From Lysobacter capsici (GTDB lineage Bacteria > Pseudomonadota > Gammaproteobacteria > Xanthomonadales > Xanthomonadaceae), in the NCBI RefSeq assembly GCF_018732085.1, contig NZ_CP076103.1, forward strand, positions 1,426,001-1,490,000: a stretch of 64,000 bases of DNA, given 5' to 3'. Shown here one piece after another: positions 16,937-25,935 of the stretch. The notes beneath the pieces were generated by a model. It was not told where the DNA came from and searched no databases. It saw only the letters and a program-made list of their open reading frames with translations. Numbering within the stretch: the first letter of the stretch is position 1; every line of letters starts with the position of its first letter. Position numbers and translations under genes: made by a program.

Positions 16937-18087
16937 GCGGTCACCGCTTCGGCCGGCGCCGCGTCCAGCGCTTGCGCCACCGGCGCCAGGTCTTCGTCGT
17001 CGGTTTCCTGGCCGCCGCAGCCGCAGTCGTCGGTGCCGTACACGCGCGAGGTCCACCAGCGCCGGCAGACGTTGCCGACCCCGAGCGTTTCGATTTCGAG
17101 GATCGAACGCTTCAGCGGCGCACTGGCGCGCCAGACGATATCGAGCGCGCCTTCGTCGGAATCGATCAGCACGGTGTCCACCACCGGCGAGAGTTTCGCG
17201 ATCGCCCGGTCGCGGGTGATGGCCGCCATCGACAGGTCGAGGCGGCGCGGCAGCGCGAAGCGCAGCGCGCCGCCGCCCGGGGTGAGGTTGATCAAGGTCA
17301 CCGGTTCGCCGCCGGTGGGGTAGGGCATGCGCTGATCGACCGGCGCGCACTGGAAGAAGGCCTCGTCGAAATCCGCGGGCAGGCGCGGGAATACCTGCTC
17401 TTTCCACTGTTCGTCGTAGGTGCCGGCCAGGGCCAGCCGCGGCGTCCAACTGCGTCCTATCGGCCCGAAACCGGCCGGCCGATAGCGCTCGCCGGGTTTC
17501 TTGATCGGCTGGTTCGGCCATTCGATCGACGGCGCCAAGGTGTCGCGCAGGTTCTTGCCGATGCCGGCCGATGCGTAACCGCAGCCGACCGGATTGGCGC
17601 TGCACATCCGGCGGTCGTCGTTTTCGTTTTCGGCCTCGTGCATGCCGCCGAACGTGCGCGCCCAATTCAGCGGCATGCTCGTGAACGACTCCGGCGCGCT
17701 CGCCGAGATGCCCATCAGCCCGCGCTTCCAGGTGCGCGCACCGACCACGCGCAGGGTTTTCTGGATCGGCCCGAGCTTGAGCACGACCGGCAGTTCGGTG
17801 ACCGGCGCGCCGCCCGGCGCGTGCGCGCTGCCTTTGAACACCACGTCGCAGGCGGGTTTGCGGAACGCCAGGTCGGCCTCGATCAGCGGAGAGGAATACC
17901 CGGGCTCTCCTTCGAAGACATCGGTCAGCAATATCTCGCGCGCGACTTCGCGCAGCGTCAGCGTCCCGCCATCGCGTTGCGGCAGACGATACGTCGCCTT
18001 GGCGATCACCAACAAATGCGGCTGGCCTTCGCGGTCCGCGGCCTCGGTGGCCAGCAATGAATAGCGCGTGCCGTTGATGACTTCCAT
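16933..18087 (-). CDS. DUF2169 domain protein, type VI effector adaptor
   Basis: A 384-aa protein starting MEVINGTRYSLLATEAADRE. DUF2169 hallmarks are the ARTFGG motif (NWARTFGGMHE), NPVGCGY and IEWPNQPI, then GFGPIGRSWTPR. The family works as an adaptor or chaperone that ties PAAR-type effectors to VgrG. The C-terminus adds a Cys-rich segment (DDCGCGGQ) and an acidic tail. It lies 44 bp after the DUF6484 gene and is translationally coupled to the ketosynthase-like gene. Confidence 0.92.
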   Translation of the reverse strand: MEVINGTRYSLLATEAADREGQPHLLVIAKATYRLPQRDGGTLTLREVAREILLTDVFEGEPGYSSPLIEADLAFRKPACDVVFKGSAHAPGGAPVTELPVVLKLGPIQKTLRVVGARTWKRGLMGISASAPESFTSMPLNWARTFGGMHEAENENDDRRMCSANPVGCGYASAGIGKNLRDTLAPSIEWPNQPIKKPGERYRPAGFGPIGRSWTPRLALAGTYDEQWKEQVFPRLPADFDEAFFQCAPVDQRMPYPTGGEPVTLINLTPGGGALRFALPRRLDLSMAAITRDRAIAKLSPVVDTVLIDSDEGALDIVWRASAPLKRSILEIETLGVGNVCRRWWTSRVYGTDDCGCGGQETDDEDLAPVAQALDAAPAEAVTA

Positions 18088-18131
18088 GTGCCGACTCTCC
18101 GTGAATGTACGCGTGCCCGGTCGAGGCGAAT

Positions 18132-18611
18132 TCAGTTCATCCGGACCGAACCGCCCTTGATGCGGTTGGTGCCCTTCGCATGGGTGGACACATAGGCGCC
18201 GCGCACCAGCACCTTGCCGTCGCAGGTCAGGGTGATGCTGGCTTCGCCGCATCGCAGGGTCAGTTCGTGCTCGGCGACGATCATCTGTTTTTCCGGCAGC
18301 GCATCGACGCTGACCGTCGGCGCGCCCTGCCAGATCAATCCCAGCACGATCGGACGGCGCGGGTCTGCCTGCTCGAAACTCAACGCCGCCGCCCGGCCGT
18401 TGTCGCTGTGCGTCACCGCCACCAGCGAACGTGCGGCGACCTCCTGCGCGGGCGCGCCCGCGAACGCGACATGCACCGCGCCGCCGTCGATCCGCACCAC
18501 CCTTCCGATCACCACGCCGTCGATGCGCCCGATGGCGTGCGCCGGGTCGGGCAGGGACGGCGCGCGAGGTGGATCGAGTTCGGTGTCGGTGGCGGATGGA
18601 TCGCGCTTCAT
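18132..18611 (-). CDS. DUF6484 domain protein
   Basis: A 159-aa protein starting MKRDPSATDTELDPPRAPSL. Residues about 28-95 match the DUF6484 pattern (IDGVVIGRVVRIDGGAVHV, then PRRPIVLGLIWQ). The C-terminal part (LPEKQMIVAEHELTLRCGEA to STHAKGTNRIKGGSVRMN) looks like the beta-helix spike sequences of VgrG/DUF3540. One nucleotide separates it from the vgrG stop. It is probably a spike accessory; its biochemical role is unknown. Confidence 0.82.
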   Translation of the reverse strand: MKRDPSATDTELDPPRAPSLPDPAHAIGRIDGVVIGRVVRIDGGAVHVAFAGAPAQEVAARSLVAVTHSDNGRAAALSFEQADPRRPIVLGLIWQGAPTVSVDALPEKQMIVAEHELTLRCGEASITLTCDGKVLVRGAYVSTHAKGTNRIKGGSVRMN

Positions 18612-18612
18612 C

Positions 18613-20790
18613 TCAGTTCTCCTGGATTTTCTTGGCCTTGTGGCTGATGTTGCCCTTGGCCGTGAATTTTTGTTTCTTCGTGGTGTCGACGCTGAGATTG
18701 ACGCCGCTCAAGGTGATGTTGCCCTTGGCATCCATGTGCAGGCGCGACTTGCCGACCTTGATTTCGATCTCGTCGGTGGCGGTGAGCCGATAGCTCTTGC
18801 CGACGTGGATGGTGTAGTCCTGGCCGACCATCGAGGTGCGGTACAGGCCGACTTCCTCGGCCTTGAACGCGCCGACCAGGGTGTTCATCGCCGCGCCGAC
18901 GTTGATCGAATAGGCGGCGCCGACGTTGGTCATCTTGGCGATGCCGACGTTCTGAAGGTAGTTCATGTCGACCGTCTGGTTCTTGTTGTTGCCGATATGC
19001 ACGTTCTCGTTGAGGTCGACCTTTTCCTTGCGGTTCTGATGGACGGTGATGGTCTCGTCCTTGTCGACCGTCTCGATGCGCTGTCCATGCACGGTGATGG
19101 TTTCGTTGCGGTCCACCGTCTCGGTGCGGTCGCGCTTGACCTGCACGGTCTCGTCGCGGTCGATGGTCTTCTTGCGGTCCTGGCCGACCCAGTGGGTTTC
19201 GTCGTTTTCGACTTCGATGTCCTGGTTCTTCTCGGCGTGAATCCACAACTGCTCGGCGCCTTTCTTGTCCTCGAAGCGGATGGCGTTGGCGTTGTCGTAG
19301 CCGCCGGCGCTGCTGGAGCGGGTCAGGATGCCGGTCTGGGTCTTGTTGGCCGGCAAATCCCACGGCGGCATGTTGTCCTGATTGAACACCCGGCCGACGA
19401 CGATCGGCATGTCGGGATTGCCGCCGAGGAACTGCACCAGCACTTCCTGGCCGATGCGCGGAACCGCCATGAAGCCGAAGCGCTCGCCGGCCCAGTTGGA
19501 GGCCACCCGCACCCAGCACGAGGCGTTCTCGTCGTACTGGCCTTCGCGGTCGAAGTGGAACTGCACGCGCACGCGTCCGAATTCGTCGCAGTGGATCTCC
19601 TCGCCCGACGGCCCCACCACGATCGCCGACATCACCCCGTAGATCCTGGGTTCTTCGCTGTTGAGATTACGGCCCGGCCGCCACGGGATCTTCTTGCGGA
19701 TGGCGAGAAACTGATTGCGGTATTCGGCCGGCGCGCGCGCGTTGAGATGGTTGTTGCTGACGGTGTGCTGGGCTTCGATCACCAGGAACTGACGCTCGTC
19801 CTCGCCGCCGTCCTCGTGCTCGTAATGCCCGCACAGTTCCAGCCAGCGTCCCGGCTGCACGCGCCGGCAGTTGCCGCCGGCTTCGAAGCGTTTTCCGCGG
19901 GCCTCGATCTCCTCCATGCGCAGCTTGGCCAGTTCCTGGCCGGCGCCGCTGCCGTTGAAGCCGTAGGCGCCGGTGTGCTCGTAGATTTCCAGCGCCGGCA
20001 CCTCGCCCTGGCGATTGATCGTGTTGGTGTTGGCCGCGACCGGTTTGGGATTCTTGAAGTCGAAACTGGTGACGGCGTATTGGGTCGGCATCAGTTGCCT
20101 GATCGGCGACCAGTCGGCGACGCCGTCCTCGTCCTGCGAGCCGCCGGCGTCGTGGAAGCGCACCTTGGACTCGCAGTCGATCGGATCGGCCTGCCCGGAG
20201 TCGTCGCACAGCACCAGCGTGTGGCCGTTGGCGCGATGCTCGTACCAGTAATGCCAGCCGCGCGATTCCCAGCGGCGATGCAGGTAGTTGTAGTCGGTCT
20301 CGTCCCACTGCATCGCCTGGGTGATGGCCGGGTCGGGCAGCGCGCCGAGCTTGGACTTGAAGTCGCGTTGCTGATAGTCCTCGAAGATCTCGACCGTGCT
20401 GTCGAACACGTTCTTGTCGTGGAACAGGTAGTTGTCGCGGCGCAGGCGCAGAAAGCCCAGCCACGGCCCCAGGACCATGTCGTAATGAGACCAGCCGCCG
20501 TCGGTGCGGGAACGGCGGAACTCGAACACGTAGCCGTTGAAATAACGCACGCTGCCGTCGTTGCGGTCGAGTTCGACGGTGACCAGCTTGCCGATCAGAT
20601 CCTTGGCCGCGATGCGCGCATCCAGCGACAGCAGATTGACCATGAAACGAAAGTCCTGGGACAGTCCTTCCGAGGCGACCAACTGTTCGACATACAGTTT
20701 CGAGGCCGGCCCGTCGTCGTGCGGGAACTTGATGCGAAGTATGCGGTTGGTTTCGCAAGCCACCGCCGGTGCAGCAAGCGCGTCGCCCAT
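18613..20790 (-). CDS. vgrG: Type VI secretion spike protein VgrG
   Basis: A 725-aa protein with a strong AAGGAG ribosome site before its ATG. The N-terminal gp27-like part has FMVNLLSLDA and the YNYLHRRWESRGWHYWYEH segment; the gp5 OB-fold follows (FGRVRVQFHFDREGQYDENA, SCWVRVASNWAGERFGFMAV). The C-terminal half is a long beta-helix of repeated KxxT/D-x-ET units (RDETVQVKRDRTETVDRNET) ending in a lysine-rich tail. There is no extra effector domain, so cargo is presumably carried by the PAAR-like nuclease encoded in the same operon. Confidence 0.96.
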   Translation of the reverse strand: MGDALAAPAVACETNRILRIKFPHDDGPASKLYVEQLVASEGLSQDFRFMVNLLSLDARIAAKDLIGKLVTVELDRNDGSVRYFNGYVFEFRRSRTDGGWSHYDMVLGPWLGFLRLRRDNYLFHDKNVFDSTVEIFEDYQQRDFKSKLGALPDPAITQAMQWDETDYNYLHRRWESRGWHYWYEHRANGHTLVLCDDSGQADPIDCESKVRFHDAGGSQDEDGVADWSPIRQLMPTQYAVTSFDFKNPKPVAANTNTINRQGEVPALEIYEHTGAYGFNGSGAGQELAKLRMEEIEARGKRFEAGGNCRRVQPGRWLELCGHYEHEDGGEDERQFLVIEAQHTVSNNHLNARAPAEYRNQFLAIRKKIPWRPGRNLNSEEPRIYGVMSAIVVGPSGEEIHCDEFGRVRVQFHFDREGQYDENASCWVRVASNWAGERFGFMAVPRIGQEVLVQFLGGNPDMPIVVGRVFNQDNMPPWDLPANKTQTGILTRSSSAGGYDNANAIRFEDKKGAEQLWIHAEKNQDIEVENDETHWVGQDRKKTIDRDETVQVKRDRTETVDRNETITVHGQRIETVDKDETITVHQNRKEKVDLNENVHIGNNKNQTVDMNYLQNVGIAKMTNVGAAYSINVGAAMNTLVGAFKAEEVGLYRTSMVGQDYTIHVGKSYRLTATDEIEIKVGKSRLHMDAKGNITLSGVNLSVDTTKKQKFTAKGNISHKAKKIQEN

Positions 20791-20811
20791 GACGCTTCTC
20801 CTTGTGATGGA

Positions 20812-21483
20812 TTATTTTTCCAGTAACCGCGCGGTGTCGGGATGGCGCCGCTGGCGTGCGATCTGCGCGGCGGTGCGGCCATGGCAATCGGTCACCCGCG
20901 GATCGGCGCCGGCTTGCAGCAAGGCGCGCACGCTCTGGGTCTTGCCGAGCGCGGCAGCCTGCATCAGCGCGGTCGATCCGAACACGTCCTTGGCGTCGCG
21001 ATCGCCCGCGCCGCGCAGCAGGGGCGCGAGCAAAGCGGTCGATTGCGCATCGCTGTAGCCGCCGACGACGGCGAAATGCAACGGCGTGTAGCCGACGATA
21101 TCGACCGCGCCGGGGTCGGCGCCGCGGCTCAGCAGCAGCTCGATCAAGGCCAGTTGCGAGGGCAGGCGCGCGGCCACCGAGCGCTGGACGTCCAGGGGGT
21201 TCTCGCCCGGGTCGGCGATGGTCGGCGCCAGCGCGGCGTGCAGGGGCGAGCGGTAGCCGCGGGTCAGCGAGTCGGCGTGAGCGCCCTTGTCCAGCAGGCT
21301 GCGCACGGTGTCGAGATCGCCTTGTAGAACGGCGTCCTGCAAGGCCTGGGCGTGTACGTCTTCGACGATCGGTGCGCGCGCTTTGAGCGGATTGCAGAGC
21401 TGCTCGCGTGCGCGGGCGCCATCGCTGTGCGAGCAGGCGATGAGCCCGCAAAGCAACAACGGAAACAGCAGCTTCGCGCGCAT
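20812..21483 (-). CDS. Ankyrin-repeat lipoprotein
   Basis: A 223-aa protein starting MRAKLLFPLLLCGLIACSHS, with a lipobox LIAC (Cys17). Ankyrin-type repeats follow: LQDAVLQGDLDTVRSLLDKG, YTPLHFAVVGGY and STALMQAAALGKTQSVRALL, with the last around PDTARLLEK. It lies between the caspase-like candidate and vgrG, 21 bp before the vgrG ATG, all on one strand. A periplasmic membrane-anchored ankyrin protein at this place could be an immunity protein for the upstream candidate effector; this is inference from position. Confidence 0.82.
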   Translation of the reverse strand: MRAKLLFPLLLCGLIACSHSDGARAREQLCNPLKARAPIVEDVHAQALQDAVLQGDLDTVRSLLDKGAHADSLTRGYRSPLHAALAPTIADPGENPLDVQRSVAARLPSQLALIELLLSRGADPGAVDIVGYTPLHFAVVGGYSDAQSTALLAPLLRGAGDRDAKDVFGSTALMQAAALGKTQSVRALLQAGADPRVTDCHGRTAAQIARQRRHPDTARLLEK

Positions 21484-21517
21484 CGCCGCACCTGGCGAGC
21501 GAGGTTGCGAGGTTGGT

Positions 21518-22303
21518 TCAGCGAGGCAGGTATTCACGGTACTTCCCCTTGTCCGGCTCCAGCCGGATGGTGTCGTGTTCCTGGATGTAGCGCAGGCGGC
21601 CCTTGACCGTGATCTTGCCCTCCGGCGTGGGGTTGACCCATTTTCCGCCAAGCCGGGCCTGCCCGTGCGAACCGCTGGTCGCGGCGAACACCTTGACCCC
21701 GAAGTAATCGGCGAACGCTTGGGCGATGCTCGGTTTTGGCGTATTTCGCTCGTTGAGCGAGCGCCAGTAGTAATACTTTCCGGGCGCATCCAGTGCGTAC
21801 ACCTGGGTGTTGGGATCGTGCTCGGATTCGTCGGAATAGACCCAGCCGTCCACGCCGGCGTTGCAGCCCCACAGCTTGATGTAGGCGTCGGCGACGAACA
21901 GCTTGCGTAGCGCGGCGCGGTAGCTTTTGTACGGCTCGCGGATCAGGTCGTCGGTGAACACCGTGCCTTGCTCGGTCTGCAGGACCGAGGTGTAGTTGGC
22001 GAGCTGGCCGCGGCGTAACGAGAAGATCGCGCCGCGCGCTTTCTTGAGTTCCTCGTCCTTGTAGCCCAGAAACAAGCCCGCGCCGATCGCATGCGAGTAG
22101 ACGTGCAGTTGCTTGAGCTTGAACGAGGCGGCCTGCTCTCGCAGCAAGCGGAAGAACGTATCGCGCCGCGTCGCCTCGTGGATGCGTATGCGTGCGGGCG
22201 CGATATCGGTGATTTCGGTGCCGACCAGATCGTCGGCATACCACTTCAGGTTGCCCAGCTCGGCGCCGCGTCCGTACAGGGCCATCGCGCCCTCATCGGC
22301 CAT
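21518..22303 (-). CDS. Hypothetical protein with caspase-like (DUF4347-type) His/Cys pair, candidate effector
   Basis: A 261-aa protein starting MADEGAMALYGRGAELGNLK after a CAGGAG ribosome site; an earlier in-frame start would add 14 residues. It has no signal peptide. LHVYSHAIGAGLFLG (H71) and IKLWGCNAGVDG (C147) resemble the HG/GC pattern of clan CD peptidases and DUF4347 domains, in which a His after one strand and a Cys after the next form the dyad. It is the first gene of the leftward VgrG island operon. It could be a cysteine-protease effector, but similarity is judged by eye only. Confidence 0.6.
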   Translation of the reverse strand: MADEGAMALYGRGAELGNLKWYADDLVGTEITDIAPARIRIHEATRRDTFFRLLREQAASFKLKQLHVYSHAIGAGLFLGYKDEELKKARGAIFSLRRGQLANYTSVLQTEQGTVFTDDLIREPYKSYRAALRKLFVADAYIKLWGCNAGVDGWVYSDESEHDPNTQVYALDAPGKYYYWRSLNERNTPKPSIAQAFADYFGVKVFAATSGSHGQARLGGKWVNPTPEGKITVKGRLRYIQEHDTIRLEPDKGKYREYLPR

Positions 22304-23223
22304 GCGCGCGGCTCCTGTGGTCGGGGTCGGCGGGAGTCGACGCAACCGGGCGATCGGCGCATGTTTGCGCGAAGGCGGTGGCGGTTATGCAGCGTGCGGG
22401 GTTGCGGCGTGCGCGAGTTGAAGACGTTCGATCCATGTCGGCGCTCCGTGCGATCCATTCGCACGTTCAGGCAGGACTGCGAGTGTTCGCTGCGCCGGCA
22501 GACATTCGGGGCCGGACACTACTTTCGCGATCCGCTCGTCTTATTTCTCACAAAATCGTCTCGCTTGTCTGCTCGGCGGACAATTCTGGCTGGGCTGCGC
22601 TGCCAGCCCTGGGTGGGTTTTTGTGAGTTATTAAGGTGAAATCGGCACTTTTCTGCGAGCTGTCATGCAGTTCGGTGCCGATCTCGCCATGCCCGGCGCG
22701 CCGTGGCAGCGTGCCGGACGGCGCGGGATGAACCTGCGCGCGGTTTACTTCGCCGGTGCGGACATGGCCTTCGTGTTCACCTTTAGTGGCGGAAGCTTTT
22801 TTGATCCTGCTGGGAGCTTTGGGGCTTTGGAGCTTTGAAGCCAAAGGCAGGATCAACAGCTTTCGTCCGCAAGCGGCCGAGTTACTTTCTTTTGTCTAAA
22901 GCGACAAAAGAAAGGTAACCAAAGAAAAACGCTTTTTTGTGGATCAAGTGCCCGCAAGTGCGGTGCATACGCAGGCACGCGCCACACGGGACATCCATGT
23001 CCCGGTGGCGCGCGACGCGCATCCATGCGCGTCGCCCTCCGGGTGTGCTTTTGTTCTTGCGAGTTACACGCCTCGCAGCGCTGGAAGTGGAATCCGAAAT
23101 CGGACCAAGACCAAGCCGGGCAGGGCGAAAGCCAGAGCTGAGATCGACACAAGATTGTCCGCCTGGAGTGTCTGGAGCCATAAAGTGGCAGACAATGCGC
23201 ACTGGACAGGGAGATCGCAGACG
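22304..23223. other. Gene-free region rich in hairpins
   Basis: About 900 bp without a believable gene; GC content falls locally around 22.5-22.95 kb. The left part would hold the promoter of the leftward island operon. The right part (about 22800-23035) is a run of inverted repeats described separately. Short open frames here have no family features. Confidence 0.6.
22801..23035. repeat. Cluster of four hairpins
   Basis: Four inverted repeats in a row: TTGATCCTGC/GCAGGATCAA (22801-22856); GTTACTTTCTTTTGTC with its near-complement GACAAAAGAAAGGTAAC (22881-22919); GCGCCAC-A-CGGGACAT with ATGTCCCG-G-TGGCGC (22979-23011); and GCGACGCGCAT-CC-ATGCGCGTCGC (23012-23035). The TTACTTTCTTTTG hairpin is common in xanthomonad genomes. 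The cluster may act as a terminator or is a mosaic of repeat elements. Confidence 0.75.
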
Positions 23224-23631
23224 ATGTTTCAAGGAGTGCATGACAGCCTGCTGGTCGCCTACCGCGTCGACAGCGTCAGTGAACGGTTGACCCTGTCGCT
23301 GCAGCCGCATCACGGTTCGGCGGCTGGTCCGTTTCGGATCGAATTCTCGGGTGTGGCCGCGCATCGTTTCGATGCGCCGCTGCTGCCGGCAATCGTGTCG
23401 GAGATCGAGGAAGTTCCCGGCGCCAAGTTGCTGCGCGACGAGTGGGCGCAGATCGAACCTCGATCGAGGGGCAACGCGTGGCCTGGTGGTTGGGCGGGAA
23501 CGTTGGAAGCTGCGATCGAGTACACGGAACGCACCGCCCTGCGCGGGTACCTGATCGACTCCAGCTATGGCTTGAACGGTTGGGTATTGGCGCAGACGGT
23601 TGACATGTACTTGGACGAGACTGCGCTCTGA
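23224..23631 (+). CDS. Hypothetical protein, 135 aa
   Basis: The ATG at 23224 gives MFQGVHDSLLVAYRVDSVSE; the frame extends upstream through the hairpin cluster, which is unlikely to be coding. The composition is that of a soluble protein (LTLSLQPHHGSAAGPFRIEF, IEEVPGAKLLRDEWAQIE, ending MYLDETAL). No domain is recognised. Size and acidic nature, and its place beside the VgrG island, would allow an immunity role, but nothing proves it. Confidence 0.65.
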   Translation: MFQGVHDSLLVAYRVDSVSERLTLSLQPHHGSAAGPFRIEFSGVAAHRFDAPLLPAIVSEIEEVPGAKLLRDEWAQIEPRSRGNAWPGGWAGTLEAAIEYTERTALRGYLIDSSYGLNGWVLAQTVDMYLDETAL

Positions 23632-23724
23632 AGTCTCTGGATCCTCGCCTTCGCGGCGATGACGGCTTGGAAGCCGTCATCGCGCGTGCTGCGGCGAGCC
23701 CATCGGCGCGCCGCGAGTCAAAGC

Positions 23725-24279
23725 TTACTTCGCCGGCGCGAACACGACCTTCGTGCTCACCGCCACTTCGTTCGGAATGATCGAGGTGTCGGCCCAGTCG
23801 CCGCCGCCGACGCCGAAGTCCAGGCGCTTGACCGTGGCCTTGCCGGTCAGCACCGGCTTGTCGCCGGCGGTCCAGGTGAAGTTCAAGGTCACCGGCTTGG
23901 TCGCGCCGCGCAGGTTCAGGCTGCCGTCGGCGGCGAAGTTGTTGCCGCCCAGGCTGCGGAACTTGGTCGCGGTGAAACGCGCCTGCGGGAATTTGGCGAT
24001 GCTGAAGAAGTCCGCGCCCTTGAGGGTGTCGTCGCGTTCGGCGTTCTTGCTGTTGGTGCCGGCCAGCGGGATCACCACGTCGAGCTTGGAGGTGTCCAGA
24101 CGCGTCGGGTCGAAGCTCAGGCGCGCGGTGAAGCCGGGGAAATTGCCGGCGAACACTTCGCCCTGGTACTTGGTGGCGAAGGTCAGGGTCGAGCCGGTCT
24201 GCTGCACGTAGTCGGCGGCGAGCGCGGGCGCGGCGGCGGCGAACAGGGCCGCGGCCAGGGCGAGGGATTTAATCTGCAT
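23725..24279 (-). CDS. Exported YceI family lipocalin-like protein
   Basis: A 184-aa protein with a signal peptide (MQIKSLALAAALFAAAAPAL, cut after AALA). The YceI fold is seen in TGSTLTFATKYQGEVFAGNF, GADFFSIAKFPQARFTATKF and LNLRGATKPVTLNFTW. YceI proteins are periplasmic beta-barrels that bind isoprenoid or other amphiphilic molecules. The ATG lies inside the end of the cytochrome b561 gene (11-bp overlap), making a three-gene operon with a second YceI upstream. Confidence 0.92.
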   Translation of the reverse strand: MQIKSLALAAALFAAAAPALAADYVQQTGSTLTFATKYQGEVFAGNFPGFTARLSFDPTRLDTSKLDVVIPLAGTNSKNAERDDTLKGADFFSIAKFPQARFTATKFRSLGGNNFAADGSLNLRGATKPVTLNFTWTAGDKPVLTGKATVKRLDFGVGGGDWADTSIIPNEVAVSTKVVFAPAK

Positions 24280-24913
24280 TGCGATGCTCCGGAGAGGGGG
24301 AGGCGGGAGGAGGCGGTTCGGGCAGCACTTGCACGACGGTGACGTCGCGGATCGCGCGGAAGGTCCGCCGTCCGCCGGGCAGCATGCGGTTGAGGGTGTC
24401 GTCGTGCTGGAACAGGTGGTGATAGAACGCGGCGGCGGCGTGCGCGACGACCAATGCCAGCAGCAGCCAGAAGCCGTATTCGTGGACTTCGTGGCTCAGG
24501 CGGGCCAGGTCTTCGCCGCGCGGGGCGATCTTGGGCAGGTTGAACAGGCCGAAGTATTGCAGCGGGTAACCTGACGACGAATTGAACACCCAGCCGGAGA
24601 TCGGCAGGGCGAACATCAGCCCGTACAAGGCCCAGTGGGTCAGCGAGGCGATGCGTTCCTGCCAGTGCGGGGTGCCTTCGACCGGCTTGGGCGCGCCGGC
24701 GTACATCCGCCACAGCAGGCGCAGCACGACCAGGGTCAGCAGGGTCAGGCCGAGGGATTTGTGCAGGGCGTAGATCTTGATCTTCGACGGCCCGTTGCTC
24801 ATGTCGGTCATGGTGAGGCCGATCACGGCGATGGCGGCGATCAGCAGCACGACCAGCCAATGCAGCAACTGGCTGACGGCGCCCCATCGGTCGGCGGTGT
24901 TTTTCAAGGTCAT
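24269..24913 (-). CDS. Cytochrome b561 family membrane protein
   Basis: A 214-aa protein starting MTLKNTADRWGAVSQLLHWL. It has four membrane helices with heme-ligand histidines in QLLHWLVVLLIAAIAVIG, IYALHKSLGLTLLTLVVLRL, HEVHEYGFWLLLALVVAHAA and AAFYHHLF. It probably moves electrons between the quinone pool and a periplasmic partner. Sandwiched between two yceI genes with overlapping ends, the usual yceI-cybB pairing. The C-terminus has a proline-rich tail. Confidence 0.92.
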   Translation of the reverse strand: MTLKNTADRWGAVSQLLHWLVVLLIAAIAVIGLTMTDMSNGPSKIKIYALHKSLGLTLLTLVVLRLLWRMYAGAPKPVEGTPHWQERIASLTHWALYGLMFALPISGWVFNSSSGYPLQYFGLFNLPKIAPRGEDLARLSHEVHEYGFWLLLALVVAHAAAAFYHHLFQHDDTLNRMLPGGRRTFRAIRDVTVVQVLPEPPPPASPSPEHRNAD

Positions 24914-25644
24914 CGGCTGGGCTCCGGTTGGGGCTTGGCTGCGCCGGGGTCGGCGGGTTGGGGCGTGGTGGGTTGCGCATCGACGGGCGGCGTGTCGCTG
25001 GCGTCGTCCGCGGGTTCGGCGCCGGCCGCGGCCGGAGCGGCGCCGACGTATTTGTCACGCACCGCTTCGGCTTCGATGCGCAGTTCGACTTCGTCGCCGA
25101 TCACCGATTTCCATGCGTCGATGCCGAATTGCGCGCGGCTCAGGCGCGCGGTCGCCGAGAAGCCGGCGGTACGGTGGAACGGCGGCAACGGATGGCGCTT
25201 GAGCTGGTTGAGCTTGACGTCCATGCACAAGGGTTTGGTGACGCCGTGCAGCGTCAGATGGCCGCAGACCTGGGCGCGGTCCGGATCGCCGGCGACCGCT
25301 TCGGTGCGTTCGGACACGAAACGCGCGAGCGGGTAGCGCTTGCCGTCGAGCAGATTGGCCGCGAGCGCGGCCTTGTTCCATTTCGCGTCGCCCAGGTCGA
25401 GCCGGGTCAGCGGCACCTGCACGTCCAACTGCGCGCTGCGCCAGTCGTCGCGATCGAAGCGCAGGGTGCCGGCGCTGCCGGACACGGTGCCCAGCGCCTG
25501 CGAGAAACCGGCGTGGGAAATCGCGAACATCACCCGGGTATGCACCGGGTCGAAGCCGTAGGTCTCCAGCTCCGCGGCGGCCGCCGCCGACGGCAGGGCC
25601 GCGAGCACGGTCAGGGCGAGGGCGCGGCGGTGGATGGCAGGCAT
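24910..25644 (-). CDS. Second YceI family protein with Pro/Ala-rich tail
   Basis: A 244-aa protein starting MPAIHRRALALTVLAALPSA, with a signal peptide ending near AAAA. The core matches YceI (ETYGFDPVHTRVMFAISHAG, YPLARFVSERTEAV, LHGVTKPLCMDVKLNQLKRH, FGIDAWKSVIGDEVELRIEA). Unlike its downstream paralogue, it ends in about 45 residues rich in Pro, Ala and Asp, a disordered linker. Its stop overlaps the b561 start (ATGA). First gene of the operon; it is divergent from the first hybrid kinase. Confidence 0.9.
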   Translation of the reverse strand: MPAIHRRALALTVLAALPSAAAAAELETYGFDPVHTRVMFAISHAGFSQALGTVSGSAGTLRFDRDDWRSAQLDVQVPLTRLDLGDAKWNKAALAANLLDGKRYPLARFVSERTEAVAGDPDRAQVCGHLTLHGVTKPLCMDVKLNQLKRHPLPPFHRTAGFSATARLSRAQFGIDAWKSVIGDEVELRIEAEAVRDKYVGAAPAAAGAEPADDASDTPPVDAQPTTPQPADPGAAKPQPEPSR

Positions 25645-25935
25645 GGCGGCTCCGGCAAGGTCCGAGGATTCTAGGCACAGCCGGGTAAGGCCGTGTCGAG
25701 TCGTGCGCAACGATCCGTTTCGACCGGCCGGGGCGGGCCGGTTTTCCGGCGACGGCCGATATGGCACGCAAACTGCGTATTTGCTTCGCACGGCCCGATC
25801 GTCGAGCCTAATGCCTAGGGACATGGACTGCGCACGCCCGGCAAAACTGTCAGGCGGGCGTCAGTGCGGGGTCAGGTCACTGTCAGGATAGAGTCATCGG
25901 CCGCCAGGACGGTGCGTCGGGGGAGAGGGAGCCGG

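Noticed and set aside
22882..23364. Leftward 160-aa frame across the hairpin cluster
   Set aside because: Built from inverted repeats; similar spurious products arise from this repeat type in many genomes.
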